Source: Cohaesibacter sp.
GTDB lineage: Bacteria; Pseudomonadota; Alphaproteobacteria; Rhizobiales; Cohaesibacteraceae
Length of the DNA stretch: 47,681 nucleotides
Direction: 5' to 3'
Assembly (NCBI GenBank): GCA_025800145.1
Contig: JAOXSH010000052.1
Coordinates: 1 to 47,681, forward strand
The translations under genes were made by a program, and so were the position numbers. Shown piece by piece: positions 1 to 9,736 of the stretch (the stretch's first letter is position 1; each line of letters starts with the position of its first letter). The notes under the pieces were generated by a model. It worked only from the letters and a program-made list of their open reading frames with translations. It did no database searches and had not been told where the DNA came from.

Positions 1-168
1 ATCGCTGAATGCCTGACCACACCAGAAATACGCCGTCTGTTTGCCAAACTCATCCTGACTGTTCAAGTGCAACCGGCTTTCGTCTGGGCATGGTCGCAAT
101 GGCGAAAAAAGCATCAAATCATCGCGGCCCTATGCCATAGACAGAAACAAATAAATGCGCAACTGTAG
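1..168 (+). pseudogene. C-terminal fragment of a probable transposase (5' part outside window)
   Basis: Frame 1 is open from the first base to a TAG at 166-168 and encodes about 55 residues. The segments TTPEIRRLFAKLIL and WSQWRKKHQIIAALCH resemble the C-terminal tail of DDE transposases of the IS701/IS4-like group, which end with a W-S-x-W-R-x-x-H-Q pattern and a basic stretch. Only the tail is visible, so whether the gene is intact upstream cannot be judged. No terminal inverted repeat was found between 169 and 273. The family assignment comes from motif recall only and is tentative; an unrelated protein end remains possible. Confidence 0.4.
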
Positions 169-217
169 TACTAGATTGCTTACAAACGTGCCTGAGACAA
201 AGCAACAGATATAAATA

Positions 218-247
218 CAGAACCCCAGCAAAATAACCGGGGTTCAT
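218..247 (-). terminator. Hairpin downstream of the TRAP receptor gene
   Basis: A 7-bp stem GAACCCC (220-226) / GGGGTTC (239-245) with a 12-nt loop lies 30 nt beyond the minus-strand stop. The following minus-strand sequence is T-rich (CTGTATTTATAT) rather than a clean T run, so it is a plausible but imperfect intrinsic terminator. Confidence 0.5.
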
Positions 248-273
248 CTCGTTTTTCTCGTGTATAAGGCGGC

Positions 274-1377
274 TTACAAGCCCAGTGCCATTTTACGGGT
301 GCGCAGGGCCTCGGCTTCTGAGATGGAAATATAGTCCGACGCCTTTTGGCGGAAGTCGACAAAGCTTTTATAGATATCGCCGGCCAACGCAGAGCTATCA
401 GCAATTTCTTTGGTCACAATGGTGCTTTCTTTGGCCAGAGCCATGGTGATTTCATCGGGCAGGCTTTTCAGCTCGACGCCTTCTTTTGCCAGCAACGGTC
501 CCAGTGCCATCATATTATGATAGGCAAAATCAGCGATGGTTTCCATGGCGGTTGACTGTACGGCTTCGCGTACGATAGCCTGCAAATCTTCTGGCAATTC
601 CATCATCTTTTCTTTGTTGACGATCACTTCCAGCGCCGGACCAAGCTCATGGAAGGCTGGCATATAATAGGTTTTGACAACTTTATAGAGACCAAAAGCC
701 AGATCGTTCCATGGGCCAACCCATTCCGCGGCATCAATGGTGCCAGACTGCAAGGCCGAGAAGATATCGGTTGGTGGCAGCATCACCACAGATGCACCAA
801 GGCGGCGTAGCACTTCACCACCCAGACCGGCAATGCGCATTTTCAGACCCTTGATGTCATCAAGGCTGTTCAGTTCTTTGGAGAACCATCCGCCAGCTTG
901 CGTGCCAGAGGAACCGGCATACATAGGCAACACACCAAATGGTTCATAGGCTTTTTCCCATAGCTCTTGCCCGCCCCCAAAGCGCAGCCATGCGGCATGT
1001 TCAACTTGTGTCAGGCCAAAGGGAACACCGGTGAAGAAGTGAAAGCTTTTGTCTTTGCCCTGCCAATAATAGGGGGTGGCGTGGCCCATATCGGCTGATC
1101 CATTGGAGACTGCATCAAACACTTCCAAAGGTGGTACCAATTCGCCTGCGCCAAAGACTTTAACGTTCAAACGACCACCAGACATTTTGGTGATGCGTTC
1201 GGCGCACCGCACGCCATTGACCCCAACGCCGGGCACCTGTTTTGGCCATGACATGACCATTTTCCATGTGATGGTCTCATTTGCCTTGGCAAGAGAAGGG
1301 GTGGTAAGGCCTGCTGCACCTGTTGTTGCCAATCCGGTTAAAACTGAACGACGGTCCAAATGACTGGCTTTTCCCAT
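274..1377 (-). CDS. TRAP transporter solute-binding protein, DctP family (TakP-like)
   Basis: Periplasmic receptor of a tripartite ATP-independent transporter; the family binds organic acids and hands them to DctQM membrane subunits. The 367-residue protein has the usual family length. The N-terminus carries a twin-arginine signal (DRRSVLTG, then a small/hydrophobic stretch ending near SLAKA), suggesting Tat export. The mature part has ADMGHATPYYWQGK, LKMRIAGLGGEVLRRLGA and LQSGTIDAAEWVGP, typical of the TakP/2-oxo-acid and lactate-binding branch. No dctQ or dctM gene lies on either side, so it is an orphan receptor here; the partners must be elsewhere or beyond the left edge. The substrate is an inference from subfamily resemblance. 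It ends near a transposase remnant, a possible sign of local rearrangement. Confidence 0.9.
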   Translation of the reverse strand: MGKASHLDRRSVLTGLATTGAAGLTTPSLAKANETITWKMVMSWPKQVPGVGVNGVRCAERITKMSGGRLNVKVFGAGELVPPLEVFDAVSNGSADMGHATPYYWQGKDKSFHFFTGVPFGLTQVEHAAWLRFGGGQELWEKAYEPFGVLPMYAGSSGTQAGGWFSKELNSLDDIKGLKMRIAGLGGEVLRRLGASVVMLPPTDIFSALQSGTIDAAEWVGPWNDLAFGLYKVVKTYYMPAFHELGPALEVIVNKEKMMELPEDLQAIVREAVQSTAMETIADFAYHNMMALGPLLAKEGVELKSLPDEITMALAKESTIVTKEIADSSALAGDIYKSFVDFRQKASDYISISEAEALRTRKMALGL

Positions 1378-1496
1378 TGGTTATATCCTTTTTGGTGCGC
1401 GAGAAAATATTGTTCATATATGAGCGAAATCATGCATTTTTTTCGCATTGGGTCAATGTCATGCAGCATGTTATGCCTCAGCTGATATTTTATCCC

Positions 1497-1529
1497 AAAA
1501 AAAATCCCGCTTCATTGTGAGACGGGATT
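1497..1529 (-). terminator. Intrinsic terminator of the chemoreceptor gene
   Basis: Stem AATCCCG (1503-1509) / CGGGATT (1523-1529). On the minus strand the hairpin is followed directly by eight T residues (the A run at 1497-1504). It sits about 40 nt past the stop of the methyl-accepting chemotaxis gene and before the TRAP receptor gene, so the two are separate transcripts. Confidence 0.85.
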
Positions 1530-1569
1530 GGATCCTCTGTATCTATACGAATGGTTCCGCAAATGTTTG

Positions 1570-3024
1570 TCAGGCTGATTTGACCTGTTTAAGGAAATGA
1601 GACACCACTTCTTCCAGAGAAGTGGATTTATTGACCAATTGCGAAGCAGAATCCTCCACCAGAGACGAGGCTTTTGTTGCGGTGCTGACTGTCCCACGTA
1701 CCCCTTCGACATTGTCGGCCAATACGGCTGTTTGCTCCGCAGCAGATGAAATAGAATCGGAAATTTCATAGGTCGCTTTGGCTTCTTCTTCAACCGCCAT
1801 CGCGACTGCCCCCAATGCATTGTCAATCTGGGAAATCACCTTTTTAACCTGCTCAATTTCGGTTGCCGCTCCCGATGTCATAGATTGTACCGAGCGGATT
1901 TCATTGGTGATTTCTTCCGACATTTTTGCCGTTTGCTCGGCCAATGTTTTCACTTCGCTTGCCACAACCGCAAAACCACGCCCCGCATCTCCTGCTCTGG
2001 CCGCCTCAATGGTGGCATTGAGAGCCAGCAAATTGGTCTGGTCTGCCACACCATTGATCAAATCGGAAATGGTGTTAATGGCTTCGGCGCGTTCCACAAG
2101 CCGGGAAATGGAGCCAACCGCCTGATCTGCGGTTGAAATGGCTTCATCCGTGACCGTTTGAGAGCTGTTGATCTGCGTGCGGATCTCTTCAATATAGCCG
2201 GTCAGGCGCTCGGTTGCCGCTGCCACATTGGACACATTGCCAGAGGCATCGCGCGAAGCCAGATTTACGGTCTCGGCCCTGTCTTGCGTTTCTTCTGCAA
2301 GTGATGACATATCAGCGGCGGTATGATGCAAATCTTGCGAGGATGAGCGCACCGATGAGACAATTTCCTCAATCTTGCCCTCAAAGTCATTGGTGAAACC
2401 AGCCAATTTCGCCTGACGCTCGCGCTCCTGTTCGGTCACCTTTTTTTGCTGCTCTAGCAATTGCGAGGTTTCTTCTTGAGCTGTTTGGGCCTTGTTCATG
2501 GCTTGTTGAATATTGTCGATGCCCTTTTTCAAAATGAAAGCCAGCGCCATGAGAACCGTGATTTGTGGCGCAGAAATAATGGTATGCAACACAACGCGGC
2601 CAAAATCAGCTCCGGTTGGAAACAAAGCTTCTGGCGCCAGGAAATTCAAGCCCAGATGATGCAATCCAATCAAACTGCCATAAAGAAAAATTGGACGCCA
2701 ATCAAACCAGCCCATCAAAACCGCAACTGCTCCGAAGAAATACATTTGGGTATCAATCTGCCAGGCATCACCACGCATGGCATAGACCATGATAGCGACC
2801 AGAATAGCCATGGCGGCAGAAGAGGCAAGGCGCGCATATAATTGGCGTGGGCTGAAGAGCCAGATAGCGTTGGCAGTGATCATGGTTCCAAGGCTTATCA
2901 GTGCAACCAATAAGATTTGATCTCCCCGATAGGCTTCTACGCCAATTGCAATCAGGCAATTCAACCAGAGAAAGCCAAAGAGAAATCTGGCATAAATGCG
3001 TTGAAAGGCTTCAAGGCTGTACAT
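1570..3024 (-). CDS. Methyl-accepting chemotaxis protein without a periplasmic sensor domain
   Basis: Chemoreceptor that would signal to CheA/CheW. The 484-residue protein starts with about six closely spaced hydrophobic segments in residues 10-175 (for example [38 protein letters not shown] between segments) and has no large extracytoplasmic loop and no clear HAMP domain. A coiled coil follows ([20 protein letters not shown], about 175-215). The remainder is the signalling domain with the conserved hairpin tip [20 protein letters not shown] near residues 335-355. Sensing is therefore probably through the membrane part (membrane state, energy or a small permeant ligand), which is inference. 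The C-terminus (FLKQVKSA) has no obvious CheR-tethering pentapeptide. It stands alone, with no che genes nearby. Confidence 0.92.
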   Translation of the reverse strand: MYSLEAFQRIYARFLFGFLWLNCLIAIGVEAYRGDQILLVALISLGTMITANAIWLFSPRQLYARLASSAAMAILVAIMVYAMRGDAWQIDTQMYFFGAVAVLMGWFDWRPIFLYGSLIGLHHLGLNFLAPEALFPTGADFGRVVLHTIISAPQITVLMALAFILKKGIDNIQQAMNKAQTAQEETSQLLEQQKKVTEQERERQAKLAGFTNDFEGKIEEIVSSVRSSSQDLHHTAADMSSLAEETQDRAETVNLASRDASGNVSNVAAATERLTGYIEEIRTQINSSQTVTDEAISTADQAVGSISRLVERAEAINTISDLINGVADQTNLLALNATIEAARAGDAGRGFAVVASEVKTLAEQTAKMSEEITNEIRSVQSMTSGAATEIEQVKKVISQIDNALGAVAMAVEEEAKATYEISDSISSAAEQTAVLADNVEGVRGTVSTATKASSLVEDSASQLVNKSTSLEEVVSHFLKQVKSA

Positions 3025-3339
3025 TCTATCTGTCCAATCCAGACTTTTCTTTGTATCAAGCGGCTTTGAGAATATGGGTCATTCTTCCATGAAAGATTAA
3101 GCAGAATGCCTTAAGAAGCGGTAAAGCCTTATCTTTTATTATTTCTTTTCAAGTTTCTAAGTTTTTGTATTTAAAGTGCGAATCTGAAATTTGTTAGTCA
3201 TGTGTCGCTATTGGTTGCGATATTTTATCGCAAACTCTATGAGATTGATTTCACAATAAAACTCGCAATTGTTGCTAACTTCTTTTATATTTGCCCAAAT
3301 TTTATTGGGTCTAGACCTAAAGATTTGGAGAAAAATGCC
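3025..3339. other. AT-rich divergent intergenic region with dyads
   Basis: This 315-bp stretch separates the divergent chemoreceptor and Lrp-type genes. It is AT-rich and contains a perfect 19-bp dyad, TTGCGATA (3215-3222) - TTT - TATCGCAA (3226-3233), and a 10-bp palindrome GGTCTAGACC (3308-3317). An in-frame upstream extension of the regulator gene exists from a GTG at 3202 but has no coding character and would run across the dyad. No RNA gene was recognised. Confidence 0.6.
3215..3233. promoter_or_regulatory. Operator-like perfect dyad upstream of the Lrp-type gene
   Basis: Two 8-bp arms, TTGCGATA and TATCGCAA, flank a TTT centre about 107 bp before the GTG start of an Lrp/AsnC gene. Lrp-family regulators commonly control their own gene and divergent neighbours, so this is a candidate binding site; the link is inference. 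Confidence 0.4.
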
Positions 3340-3831
3340 GTGCCGCGCAAAAGCTCGAAACTGGATCGCATTGATCTGCGTATTCTCGAAGAATTGCAAA
3401 ATAATGCCCGCATTACCAACAAAGCCTTATCAGAACGTGTTGGCCTGTCCCCCAGCCCGTGTTTACAACGGGTCAAGCGTCTTGAAGATATTGGCCTGAT
3501 TACCGGCTATCTCGGCCTTGTGGATCTGGATCGCTTTTGCCGCCATGTCACCATCATGGCCACCATCACCATTCGTGACCATGATCACAGCATTTTTGCC
3601 ACCTTTGAAGAGGCGATTGCCAAATTGCCCGACGTGGTGGAATGTTTGAAAATGAGCGGATCTTTTGACTATCTGGTGCGCTTTGTTTGCGCAGATATTC
3701 AGCGCTATCATGCGGTGACCGAAGATTTGCTCAGTCAGGTGGGGGGTAAATTGCAAATTGCCAGCCATGTGATGCTGGATCAAACCAAGCAATATCGCGG
3801 TGTCAGCCTGACCGATCTGCTGCATGGGTGA
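3340..3831 (+). CDS. Lrp/AsnC family transcriptional regulator
   Basis: DNA-binding feast/famine regulator of amino-acid metabolism. I place the start at a GTG (3340) because GGAG (3327-3330) sits 9 nt upstream and the resulting 163-residue protein has the normal family length. The N-terminal winged helix-turn-helix covers about residues 6-60 (LDRIDLRILEELQNNARIT, then LSERVGLSPSPCLQRVKRLE). The C-terminal AsnC ligand-binding/oligomerisation domain follows, with VVECLKMSGSFDYLVRFVC. The SPSPCLQRV pattern is typical of the family. No amino-acid gene is adjacent, so its effector is not evident; a 19-bp dyad upstream may be its operator. It converges on the next gene with only 6 nt between stops. 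Confidence 0.93.
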   Translation: MPRKSSKLDRIDLRILEELQNNARITNKALSERVGLSPSPCLQRVKRLEDIGLITGYLGLVDLDRFCRHVTIMATITIRDHDHSIFATFEEAIAKLPDVVECLKMSGSFDYLVRFVCADIQRYHAVTEDLLSQVGGKLQIASHVMLDQTKQYRGVSLTDLLHG

Positions 3832-3837
3832 TAGGAG

Positions 3838-4503
3838 CTACATTTGATCCGGGCGTATGGGCTGTCCGCTTTGCCAATCCAGTATTTTAACTTCTGGCCA
3901 GAGGCGCGCCGTTGCCTTGGCCTTTTTGATATAATTTTTGCGATTGGCCGCATGGGGCGAACATCGGCGAAAAGTGAGCGAAAAGATATCTGACAGGCCA
4001 AAAGGCGCTGCAATCGAGAGACTGTCATCAGCTTGCAGACGCGCTGCAATTGCGTGGGTGGTGCAAAGATAATTTTCCAGACTTTGATCTGTATGCGTCA
4101 ATTGCGGATAATCACCGACCTCTCCACCAAATTTATCGGCATACCAAAGATGCACTCGTGCCTGATTGCGCACTTCTATTCTGTCTTCCCAATCTGGCAA
4201 AGCGGTTTTGGCGGTCTGGATTATGCGATCCTCGGCCTCATAGGACAGATCCTGATCGTCAAAATAGGCAATATCATAATCCTTGATGCCATAACCTTGT
4301 GGTCTGTGGGTCAGGCGATTCCAAACCGTTTGATATAAACACCCAGCCACCAGTCGCCAATCTGGAAGGTCCAGAGCGCGCAAGGCATGAAGCAACGTCA
4401 TCAAGTCAGGATCATCGCGTATGATTTGCTCTAACAGCGCGCGATGATCGTTCTCGTTGCTTGACGGCTGATCTTGCTTTTTGACCAAATTGGGCGCTTC
4501 CAT
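3838..4503 (-). CDS. Nucleotidyltransferase-like family protein (DUF925/NTP_transf_6)
   Basis: A 221-residue cytoplasmic protein resembling the uncharacterised YitB-type nucleotidyltransferase family. Recognised parts are the N-terminal helices followed by DWRLVAGCLYQTVWNRLTHR, then GIKDYDIAYFDDQDLSYEAED, where the acidic D-Y-D and F-D-D stretches look like the metal-binding strand of the nucleotidyltransferase fold. VHLWYADKFGGEVGDYP is also a family signature. The molecular substrate of this family is unknown. It is a single gene between the Lrp regulator (convergent) and the pheST operon (same strand upstream, separated by a terminator). Confidence 0.8.
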   Translation of the reverse strand: MEAPNLVKKQDQPSSNENDHRALLEQIIRDDPDLMTLLHALRALDLPDWRLVAGCLYQTVWNRLTHRPQGYGIKDYDIAYFDDQDLSYEAEDRIIQTAKTALPDWEDRIEVRNQARVHLWYADKFGGEVGDYPQLTHTDQSLENYLCTTHAIAARLQADDSLSIAAPFGLSDIFSLTFRRCSPHAANRKNYIKKAKATARLWPEVKILDWQSGQPIRPDQM

Positions 4504-4556
4504 CTCTCATCCTTTGCTTTGTGTCATTTTATGCGAGATTCGCACAGCCAGACAAA

Positions 4557-4592
4557 GCAAAAGAGCACGGCCCATACAGACCGTGCTCTTTT
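4557..4592 (-). terminator. Intrinsic terminator after pheT
   Basis: A perfect 10-bp stem AAGAGCACGG (4561-4570) / CCGTGCTCTT (4581-4590) with a 10-nt loop. On the minus strand it ends in TTTTGCTTTG. It lies about 30 nt past the pheT stop. Confidence 0.85.
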
Positions 4593-4620
4593 GTTATGCT
4601 TTTCTTGAGAAGTGACGGAC

Positions 4621-7038
4621 TTAACCGCGCAATTCCCCGCCGGTGGATTTGGTCACTGCTGCCACAATCTTGCTTGAGATGGCTTCAATTTCCTCATCGG
4701 TCAATGTTTTGTCTTTTGGCTGAAGGGTCACTTCAAAGGCAACAGATTTTTTGCCTTCTTCCATATGCTCGCCTTCATACAGATCAAACAGATTGACGCC
4801 AGCAATCAGTTTTTTGTCTGCGCCATTGGCAGCCCGCAAAATGGTTGCTGCGGTGACAGATTGATCAACCACAAAGGCGAAATCACGGCGCACCGGCTGC
4901 AAATCAGACAGAATCAGAGCCGGTTTGGACTTGGTTGCCTTCTTCTTGGCGGCTGGGACATTTTCGATGGTGATTTCAAAGGCACAGATCGGGCCATCGA
5001 CTTTAAGCTGATCCAGAATTTTGGGATGCAATTCGCCAAAGGTGCCGATGACATTTTTTGGACCCAGCTGGATTTTGCCCGAACGCCCCGGATGATACCA
5101 ATCTGGCCCACCAGAGACGATTTGCAATTTCGAGCTGTCCAGCCCCATGGATTCAAGTACGGCCAAAGCATCCGCACGCACATCAAAGACATCAACACTA
5201 GCGGATGCCTCGCGCCAATGACGGCCTGTGCCTGTCATTTTGGCGGCCCCGCGGCGCAAGCCGGTGGCATGGGTGAATTGCTCTTCGGGCTTGTCGCCCA
5301 AGAAAATCTGTCCCACTTCAAACAAAGCCAGATCGTTAAAGCCCCGATCGGCGTTGCGTTGGGCGGCTTGCATCAGGCCCGGCAACAAGCTTGGACGCAT
5401 ATCGGACAAATCGCTTGAAATCGGGTTGATCAGAGTCAGTTCCGGTTTGCCACCGCCAAACAATTTGGCATATTGGGCTTCGGTGAAGGACCATGTCACC
5501 GCTTCGACCATACCACGGGCTGCTAAGGCGCGGCGGGCATTGACAATGCGCTTTTGACGATCTGTCAAAGGCGGTTTGGTGACATCATTGAGGCGTGGCA
5601 GAGCCACAGGCTTGACCTGATCGACGCCAATAACCCGCACCACTTCTTCCACGATATCGGCTTTGCCGTGAATATCGGGGCGGAAGGTTGGTACAGCAAT
5701 TTTGACATCATCCCCCGAGCCAGAAACCCAGAAACCAAGGCGCTTGAGCACGGTTTTGATTTCAATATCAGAGGTTTCAAGTCCGGCAAGGCGTTTCACT
5801 TCTGACATTGGGAAGTCAATGATCTTGTCCTTCACCGGTGCTTCCCCGGCAATGACAATATGAGAGGCTTCGCCGCCGCACAGATCCAGCACCATTTGCG
5901 CCGCTGCATATTGACCGGGAATGACAAAGGCAGGATCTACTGTACGCTCAAAGCGATAGCGCGCGTCAGATTGAATGCCCAATGTGCGGCCAGATTTGGC
6001 GATGCGGATTGGATCAAACCAGGCACATTCGATGAAGACATTGCTTGTCTCCTCTTGCGAGCCGGTGGACGCACCGCCCATTATGCCGCCAAAGCCAATG
6101 GCACCGCTGTCGTCTGCAATCACGCACACATCTGTCGGCACATTATAGTCTTTGTCATCTAATGCCGTCAGGCTTTCGCCTTGCTGCCCCAAACGCACAT
6201 GGATATTGCCGCTCAATTTGTCTGCATCATAGACATGGAGCGGGCGGCCCCGGTCGTAAGAGAGATAATTGGTGATATCAACCAGCGCATTGATAGGCCG
6301 TAGGCCAATGGCTCGCAGGCGGCGCTGCATCCAATCCGGGCTTGGGCCATTTTTAACGCCCTTGACATAGATGCCAGTGAAAATTGGACATGGCGAGTTA
6401 TCACCATCTGCAAATTTCAGCTCAACGCCCACCGGGCTGTCAAAGGAGCCTTTGATCTCAGCGGGCGTTTTTTCTTTCAGCGTACCAAGACCGGCACCGG
6501 CCAAATCGCGCGCCACGCCATAGACGCCCAACGCATCGCCCCGGTTTGGGGTGATGGCAATATCGATCACCGGATCATCCAATCCTAAAATGGGTGCAAA
6601 TGGTTCGCCAATGGGTGCATCCTGTGGCAATTCCATGATGCCATCATGTTCTTCCGACAAGCCCATTTCGCGCTCGGAACACATCATGCCATTGGAATCA
6701 ACGCCGCGAATTTTGGTTGGCTTAAGCTTCATGCCATTGGTTGGAATGATGGAGCCATTCTGCGCCAGCACGACTTTGATGCCAGAACGGGCATTGGGAG
6801 CGCCACACACAATTTGCAACACTTCCTTGCCGGTATTGACCTTGCAGACCCGCAAACGGTCAGCATCGGGGTGCTGTTCTGCCTCTTCAACATAGGCAAC
6901 GGTGAAATCTTTCAGGATTTGCGCCTGATCAATCACCTCTTCCACTTCAAGGCCAATGATGGTGAGTTTTTCGAGGATTTCCTCAAGACTGGCATCGGTC
7001 TCAAGATAGTCTTTCAGCCAGGATAGGGTAAATTTCAT
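4621..7038 (-). CDS. pheT: Phenylalanine-tRNA ligase beta subunit
   Basis: Beta subunit of the alpha2-beta2 enzyme that charges tRNA-Phe. The 805-residue length fits bacterial PheT. From the N-terminus: [13 protein letters not shown], then the EMAP/OB-type tRNA-binding domain (about 40-150, [18 protein letters not shown]), the B3/B4 editing domain (about 210-380, including [14 protein letters not shown]), B5 (about 405-475), the synthetase-like core, and a C-terminal FDX-ACB anticodon-binding domain starting near [14 protein letters not shown]. The start overlaps the pheS stop by 4 nt (ATGA), implying translational coupling. Nothing is missing compared with the family. Confidence 0.98.
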   Translation of the reverse strand: MKFTLSWLKDYLETDASLEEILEKLTIIGLEVEEVIDQAQILKDFTVAYVEEAEQHPDADRLRVCKVNTGKEVLQIVCGAPNARSGIKVVLAQNGSIIPTNGMKLKPTKIRGVDSNGMMCSEREMGLSEEHDGIMELPQDAPIGEPFAPILGLDDPVIDIAITPNRGDALGVYGVARDLAGAGLGTLKEKTPAEIKGSFDSPVGVELKFADGDNSPCPIFTGIYVKGVKNGPSPDWMQRRLRAIGLRPINALVDITNYLSYDRGRPLHVYDADKLSGNIHVRLGQQGESLTALDDKDYNVPTDVCVIADDSGAIGFGGIMGGASTGSQEETSNVFIECAWFDPIRIAKSGRTLGIQSDARYRFERTVDPAFVIPGQYAAAQMVLDLCGGEASHIVIAGEAPVKDKIIDFPMSEVKRLAGLETSDIEIKTVLKRLGFWVSGSGDDVKIAVPTFRPDIHGKADIVEEVVRVIGVDQVKPVALPRLNDVTKPPLTDRQKRIVNARRALAARGMVEAVTWSFTEAQYAKLFGGGKPELTLINPISSDLSDMRPSLLPGLMQAAQRNADRGFNDLALFEVGQIFLGDKPEEQFTHATGLRRGAAKMTGTGRHWREASASVDVFDVRADALAVLESMGLDSSKLQIVSGGPDWYHPGRSGKIQLGPKNVIGTFGELHPKILDQLKVDGPICAFEITIENVPAAKKKATKSKPALILSDLQPVRRDFAFVVDQSVTAATILRAANGADKKLIAGVNLFDLYEGEHMEEGKKSVAFEVTLQPKDKTLTDEEIEAISSKIVAAVTKSTGGELRG

Positions 7039-8117
7039 GAGGAAAGCCCTCCAACAAGGCCGGGAATATCGAGCGGTGCAAAGCCATAATGATCGAGCCA
7101 GCGTTTGTCGCCATTAAAGAAGGCACGCAAATCCGGCATCCCATATTTCAGCATTGCCAGACGGTCGATGCCCATACCCCAGGCAAAACCGGTATATTTA
7201 TCAGGGTCGAGATCGCAATTGCGCAAGACATTGGGATGGACCATGCCGCAGCCCAAAATTTCCAGCCAGTCATCGCCTTCACCAATGCGCAATTCATTGC
7301 CAACACGCTGACAGCCAATATCGACTTCCATGCTTGGTTCGGTGAAAGGGAAATGCGAGGCGCGGAAGCGCATTTTGATGTTGTCGACTTCAAAGAAAGC
7401 CTTGCAAAATTCTTCCAGAACCCATTTCAGATGGCCCATATGAGCGCCTTCTTCAATGACAAGGCCCTCTACCTGATGGAACATCGGGGTGTGGGTCTGA
7501 TCAGAATCGCAGCGATAGGTCCGGCCCGGACAAATCACCCGAATTGGTGGTTCCTGAGAGGTCATGGTGCGGATCTGGACCGGAGAGGTATGGGTGCGCA
7601 GAACCATTTGCGAGCCATCTTCCTTTTCGGGCAGGAAGAAGGTGTCATGCTCCAGACGGGCAGGATGGTCGGGCGGGAAATTCAAAGCGGTGAAATTGTA
7701 GAAATCGGTCTCGATGTCCGGCCCTTCGGCAACGGCAAACCCCATATCGGCAAAAATGGCAGTCAGCTCTTGCGTGACTTGCGCAATTGGGTGCACGCGC
7801 CCTTCAAACATGCTGCCCGGACGGGTTGGCAAGGTTACATCCAGTGTTTCACTGAGCAGGCGTGCCTTTAAGGCTTCTTCCTTGAGCACATCCTTGCGGG
7901 CACCAAGCGCATCGCCAACACGGCCCTTCAGACCGTTGAGGGCAGGGCCCATTTCCTTGCGCTCTTCCGGGGTCATTTTGCCCAGGGTTTTCATCATTTC
8001 AGAGATTTTGCCCTTTTTGCCAAGAGCGGCGACGCGCACGTCTTCCAAAGCCGCTTCGCTGTCTGCCTTGGCAATATTGGCAAGGATCTCCTGTTCCAGA
8101 CTATTGAGTTCCGACAT
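7035..8117 (-). CDS. pheS: Phenylalanine-tRNA ligase alpha subunit
   Basis: Catalytic subunit of phenylalanyl-tRNA synthetase, 360 residues, the standard length. An N-terminal coiled-coil arm (about 1-90) is followed by the class II core: motif 2 with [36 protein letters not shown], and motif 3 with [18 protein letters not shown] near the C-terminus. It is the first gene of pheST. A terminator separates it from rplT upstream, and the 140-nt leader between them contains overlapping, mutually exclusive hairpins (8213-8250), which leaves room for attenuation; no phenylalanine-rich leader peptide was found. Confidence 0.98.
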   Translation of the reverse strand: MSELNSLEQEILANIAKADSEAALEDVRVAALGKKGKISEMMKTLGKMTPEERKEMGPALNGLKGRVGDALGARKDVLKEEALKARLLSETLDVTLPTRPGSMFEGRVHPIAQVTQELTAIFADMGFAVAEGPDIETDFYNFTALNFPPDHPARLEHDTFFLPEKEDGSQMVLRTHTSPVQIRTMTSQEPPIRVICPGRTYRCDSDQTHTPMFHQVEGLVIEEGAHMGHLKWVLEEFCKAFFEVDNIKMRFRASHFPFTEPSMEVDIGCQRVGNELRIGEGDDWLEILGCGMVHPNVLRNCDLDPDKYTGFAWGMGIDRLAMLKYGMPDLRAFFNGDKRWLDHYGFAPLDIPGLVGGLSS

Positions 8118-8212
8118 AACACATTCCGGTATGGACTTTTACACCGGGTTGCCCCGATGATCAGGATCGAATTTCTTCTCGTTGGTCTTAGCAGATTGAC
8201 CGAGACATTCCA

Positions 8213-8250
8213 GCCTCTTTTGCCGCAAAGCCAGCTGTGAAGAGGCAAAA
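8213..8250 (-). promoter_or_regulatory. Alternative overlapping hairpins in the pheS leader
   Basis: GCCTCTT (8213-8219) can pair with AAGAGGC (8240-8246), while TTTTGCC (8218-8224) can pair with GGCAAAA (8244-8250). The two stems share bases and exclude each other. Such switching structures are typical of attenuators and pheST is attenuated in enteric bacteria, but no T run or leader peptide supports that here. Confidence 0.3.
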
Positions 8251-8257
8251 GACAAAG

Positions 8258-8291
8258 AAAAACCCGCATCAAGGGATCGATGCGGGTTTTT
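8258..8291 (-). terminator. Intrinsic terminator after rplT
   Basis: Stem AAAAACCCGCATC (8258-8270) / GATGCGGGTTTTT (8279-8291), 13 bp with an 8-nt loop. It is symmetrical, so it could act in either direction; on the minus strand it closes the rpmI-rplT transcript just 30 nt past rplT. Confidence 0.92.
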
Positions 8292-8320
8292 CATATCAAA
8301 GATGCATCAGCATCGACCGA

Positions 8321-8677
8321 TTAAGCAGCGGCAGATTTGGCCTTTTCAACCAGAGCAGCAAATGCTTCTGGCTGATTGATTGCCATATCGGACAGCACTT
8401 TACGGTCAATCTCGATGCCAGCCTTGTTCAGGCCATCGATGAAACGGCCATAGGTCAGGCCCTGTTCACGCACAGCTGCGTTGATACGCTGGATCCACAA
8501 AGAGCGGAAATTGCGCTTTTTGGCCTTACGGTCGCGATAAGCGTACTGACCGGCTTTTTCAACCGCCTGTTTCGCTACGCGAATGGTGCTTTTACGACGG
8601 CCATAGTAACCTTTGGCAGCCTTGAGGACTTTTTTGTGACGGGCGTGAGCCGTTACACCGCGTTTTACACGTGACAT
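8321..8677 (-). CDS. rplT: 50S ribosomal protein L20
   Basis: Large-subunit protein needed early in 50S assembly; in enteric bacteria it also represses its own operon by binding the leader. The 118-residue protein begins with the conserved [19 protein letters not shown] and continues with [20 protein letters not shown] and [20 protein letters not shown], all hallmark L20 segments. It follows rpmI by 34 nt on the same strand and is closed by a strong terminator. Confidence 0.98.
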   Translation of the reverse strand: MSRVKRGVTAHARHKKVLKAAKGYYGRRKSTIRVAKQAVEKAGQYAYRDRKAKKRNFRSLWIQRINAAVREQGLTYGRFIDGLNKAGIEIDRKVLSDMAINQPEAFAALVEKAKSAAA

Positions 8678-8711
8678 ATCTGAAAACTCCTAGAAAGAAT
8701 GCGTCAGGTTC

Positions 8712-8909
8712 TTATGCGTAAGGCAGGAACTGTTTGACGATTTTGGCATCCTGATCTTTGAGAGTGGTCGTGCCACGCGCAGTACGGATGAATTTGGTGG
8801 TACGCTTGATCATACCGTGGCGCTTGCCAGCCTGACCAGCACGGACTTTACCGGTACCGGTCACCTTGAAGCGCTTTTTCGCGCCAGACTTTGTCTTCAG
8901 CTTGGGCAT
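8712..8909 (-). CDS. rpmI: 50S ribosomal protein L35
   Basis: A 65-residue basic protein matching L35 over its whole length ([39 protein letters not shown]). A clear Shine-Dalgarno AGGAG lies 7 nt before the ATG. It pairs with rplT in the usual order. Unlike the enteric infC-rpmI-rplT operon, a strong intrinsic terminator separates it from infC, so it probably has its own promoter in the 200-nt region upstream. Confidence 0.98.
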   Translation of the reverse strand: MPKLKTKSGAKKRFKVTGTGKVRAGQAGKRHGMIKRTTKFIRTARGTTTLKDQDAKIVKQFLPYA

Positions 8910-9127
8910 TTTGCTCTCCTGAATCCAATAGGATTGATAAGTTAGTGCTCGAGGTCAGCTTTTGTGCTTTGGGCAACAAAACCCGATCCCGGATTGAGCA
9001 TTCTGACTCACCACGGCAGCCCTATCCCAAAAGTGGAGAATAGCCGGATGAGCCGAGACTGACGGGTTATAGCGGGGGGATAGACGGGAATCAAGGCTTT
9101 GATTGGAGAATCTTACCCTCAAACAAC

Positions 9128-9155
9128 AAAAACCCGGACCATGATCCGGGTTTTT
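9128..9155 (-). terminator. Intrinsic terminator after infC
   Basis: Stem AAAAACCCGGA (9128-9138) / TCCGGGTTTTT (9145-9155), 11 bp with a 6-nt loop, about 40 nt after the infC stop. It uncouples infC from rpmI-rplT. Confidence 0.92.
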
Positions 9156-9196
9156 GAAACAATCACACTGAAATTGTCGCGATAGTTGTCAGTTTA

Positions 9197-9736
9197 TCAG
9201 GCTTTTGGCGCCAAGATCATGATCATCTGGCGACCTTCGAGTTTTGGCTCAAGCTCGACCTTGGTGCGGTCCCCCAACTCTGCCTTGACCCGCTTGAGCA
9301 ATTCCATACCCAAATTCTGGTGGGCCATTTCACGACCACGGAAACGCAAGGTGAATTTGACCTTATCGCCTGCATCCAAAAAGCGGTTGGCATTGCGCAG
9401 CTTGACTTCATAGTCATGGGTATCGATGTTCGGACGCATTTTCACTTCCTTGACATCAACAACTTTCTGCTTTTTGCGCGCTTCAGCCGCTTTCTTTTGT
9501 GCCTGATATTTATACCGGCCATAATCCATGATCTTACAGACTGGCGGCTTGGCATTGGGGGAAATTTCTACAAGATCCAGACCCGCCTCTGTTGCCATGT
9601 CCAGCGCCTGCCTTGTTGGCACGGCCCCATGGTTGGTGCCCTCATCATCAATGAGCTGAACTTCGTCTACACGGATTTGGTTATTGGTGCGCGGTCCCGT
9701 TTCCCGGGTTGGCTGCGCTCGATACGGACGGCGAAT
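9197..9736 (-). CDS. infC: Translation initiation factor IF-3, with an ATT start codon
   Basis: IF-3 prevents 30S-50S joining and proofreads start codon and initiator tRNA. The protein has the N-domain ([36 protein letters not shown]), a lysine-rich linker ([15 protein letters not shown]) and the C-domain ([18 protein letters not shown]). Conserved N-domain sequence extends 38 codons upstream of the first GTG (9622) and stops at an in-frame TAG. Between that TAG and the GTG there is no ATG, GTG, TTG or CTG. An ATT at 9736-9734 follows an AGGAG with a 9-nt spacer and gives [12 protein letters not shown]..., 179 residues, the normal length. ATT starts are an established trait of infC in Escherichia coli, where IF-3 discriminates against its own start and so represses itself; the same feedback is inferred here. 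Confidence 0.95.
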   Translation of the reverse strand: MRRPYRAQPTRETGPRTNNQIRVDEVQLIDDEGTNHGAVPTRQALDMATEAGLDLVEISPNAKPPVCKIMDYGRYKYQAQKKAAEARKKQKVVDVKEVKMRPNIDTHDYEVKLRNANRFLDAGDKVKFTLRFRGREMAHQNLGMELLKRVKAELGDRTKVELEPKLEGRQMIMILAPKA

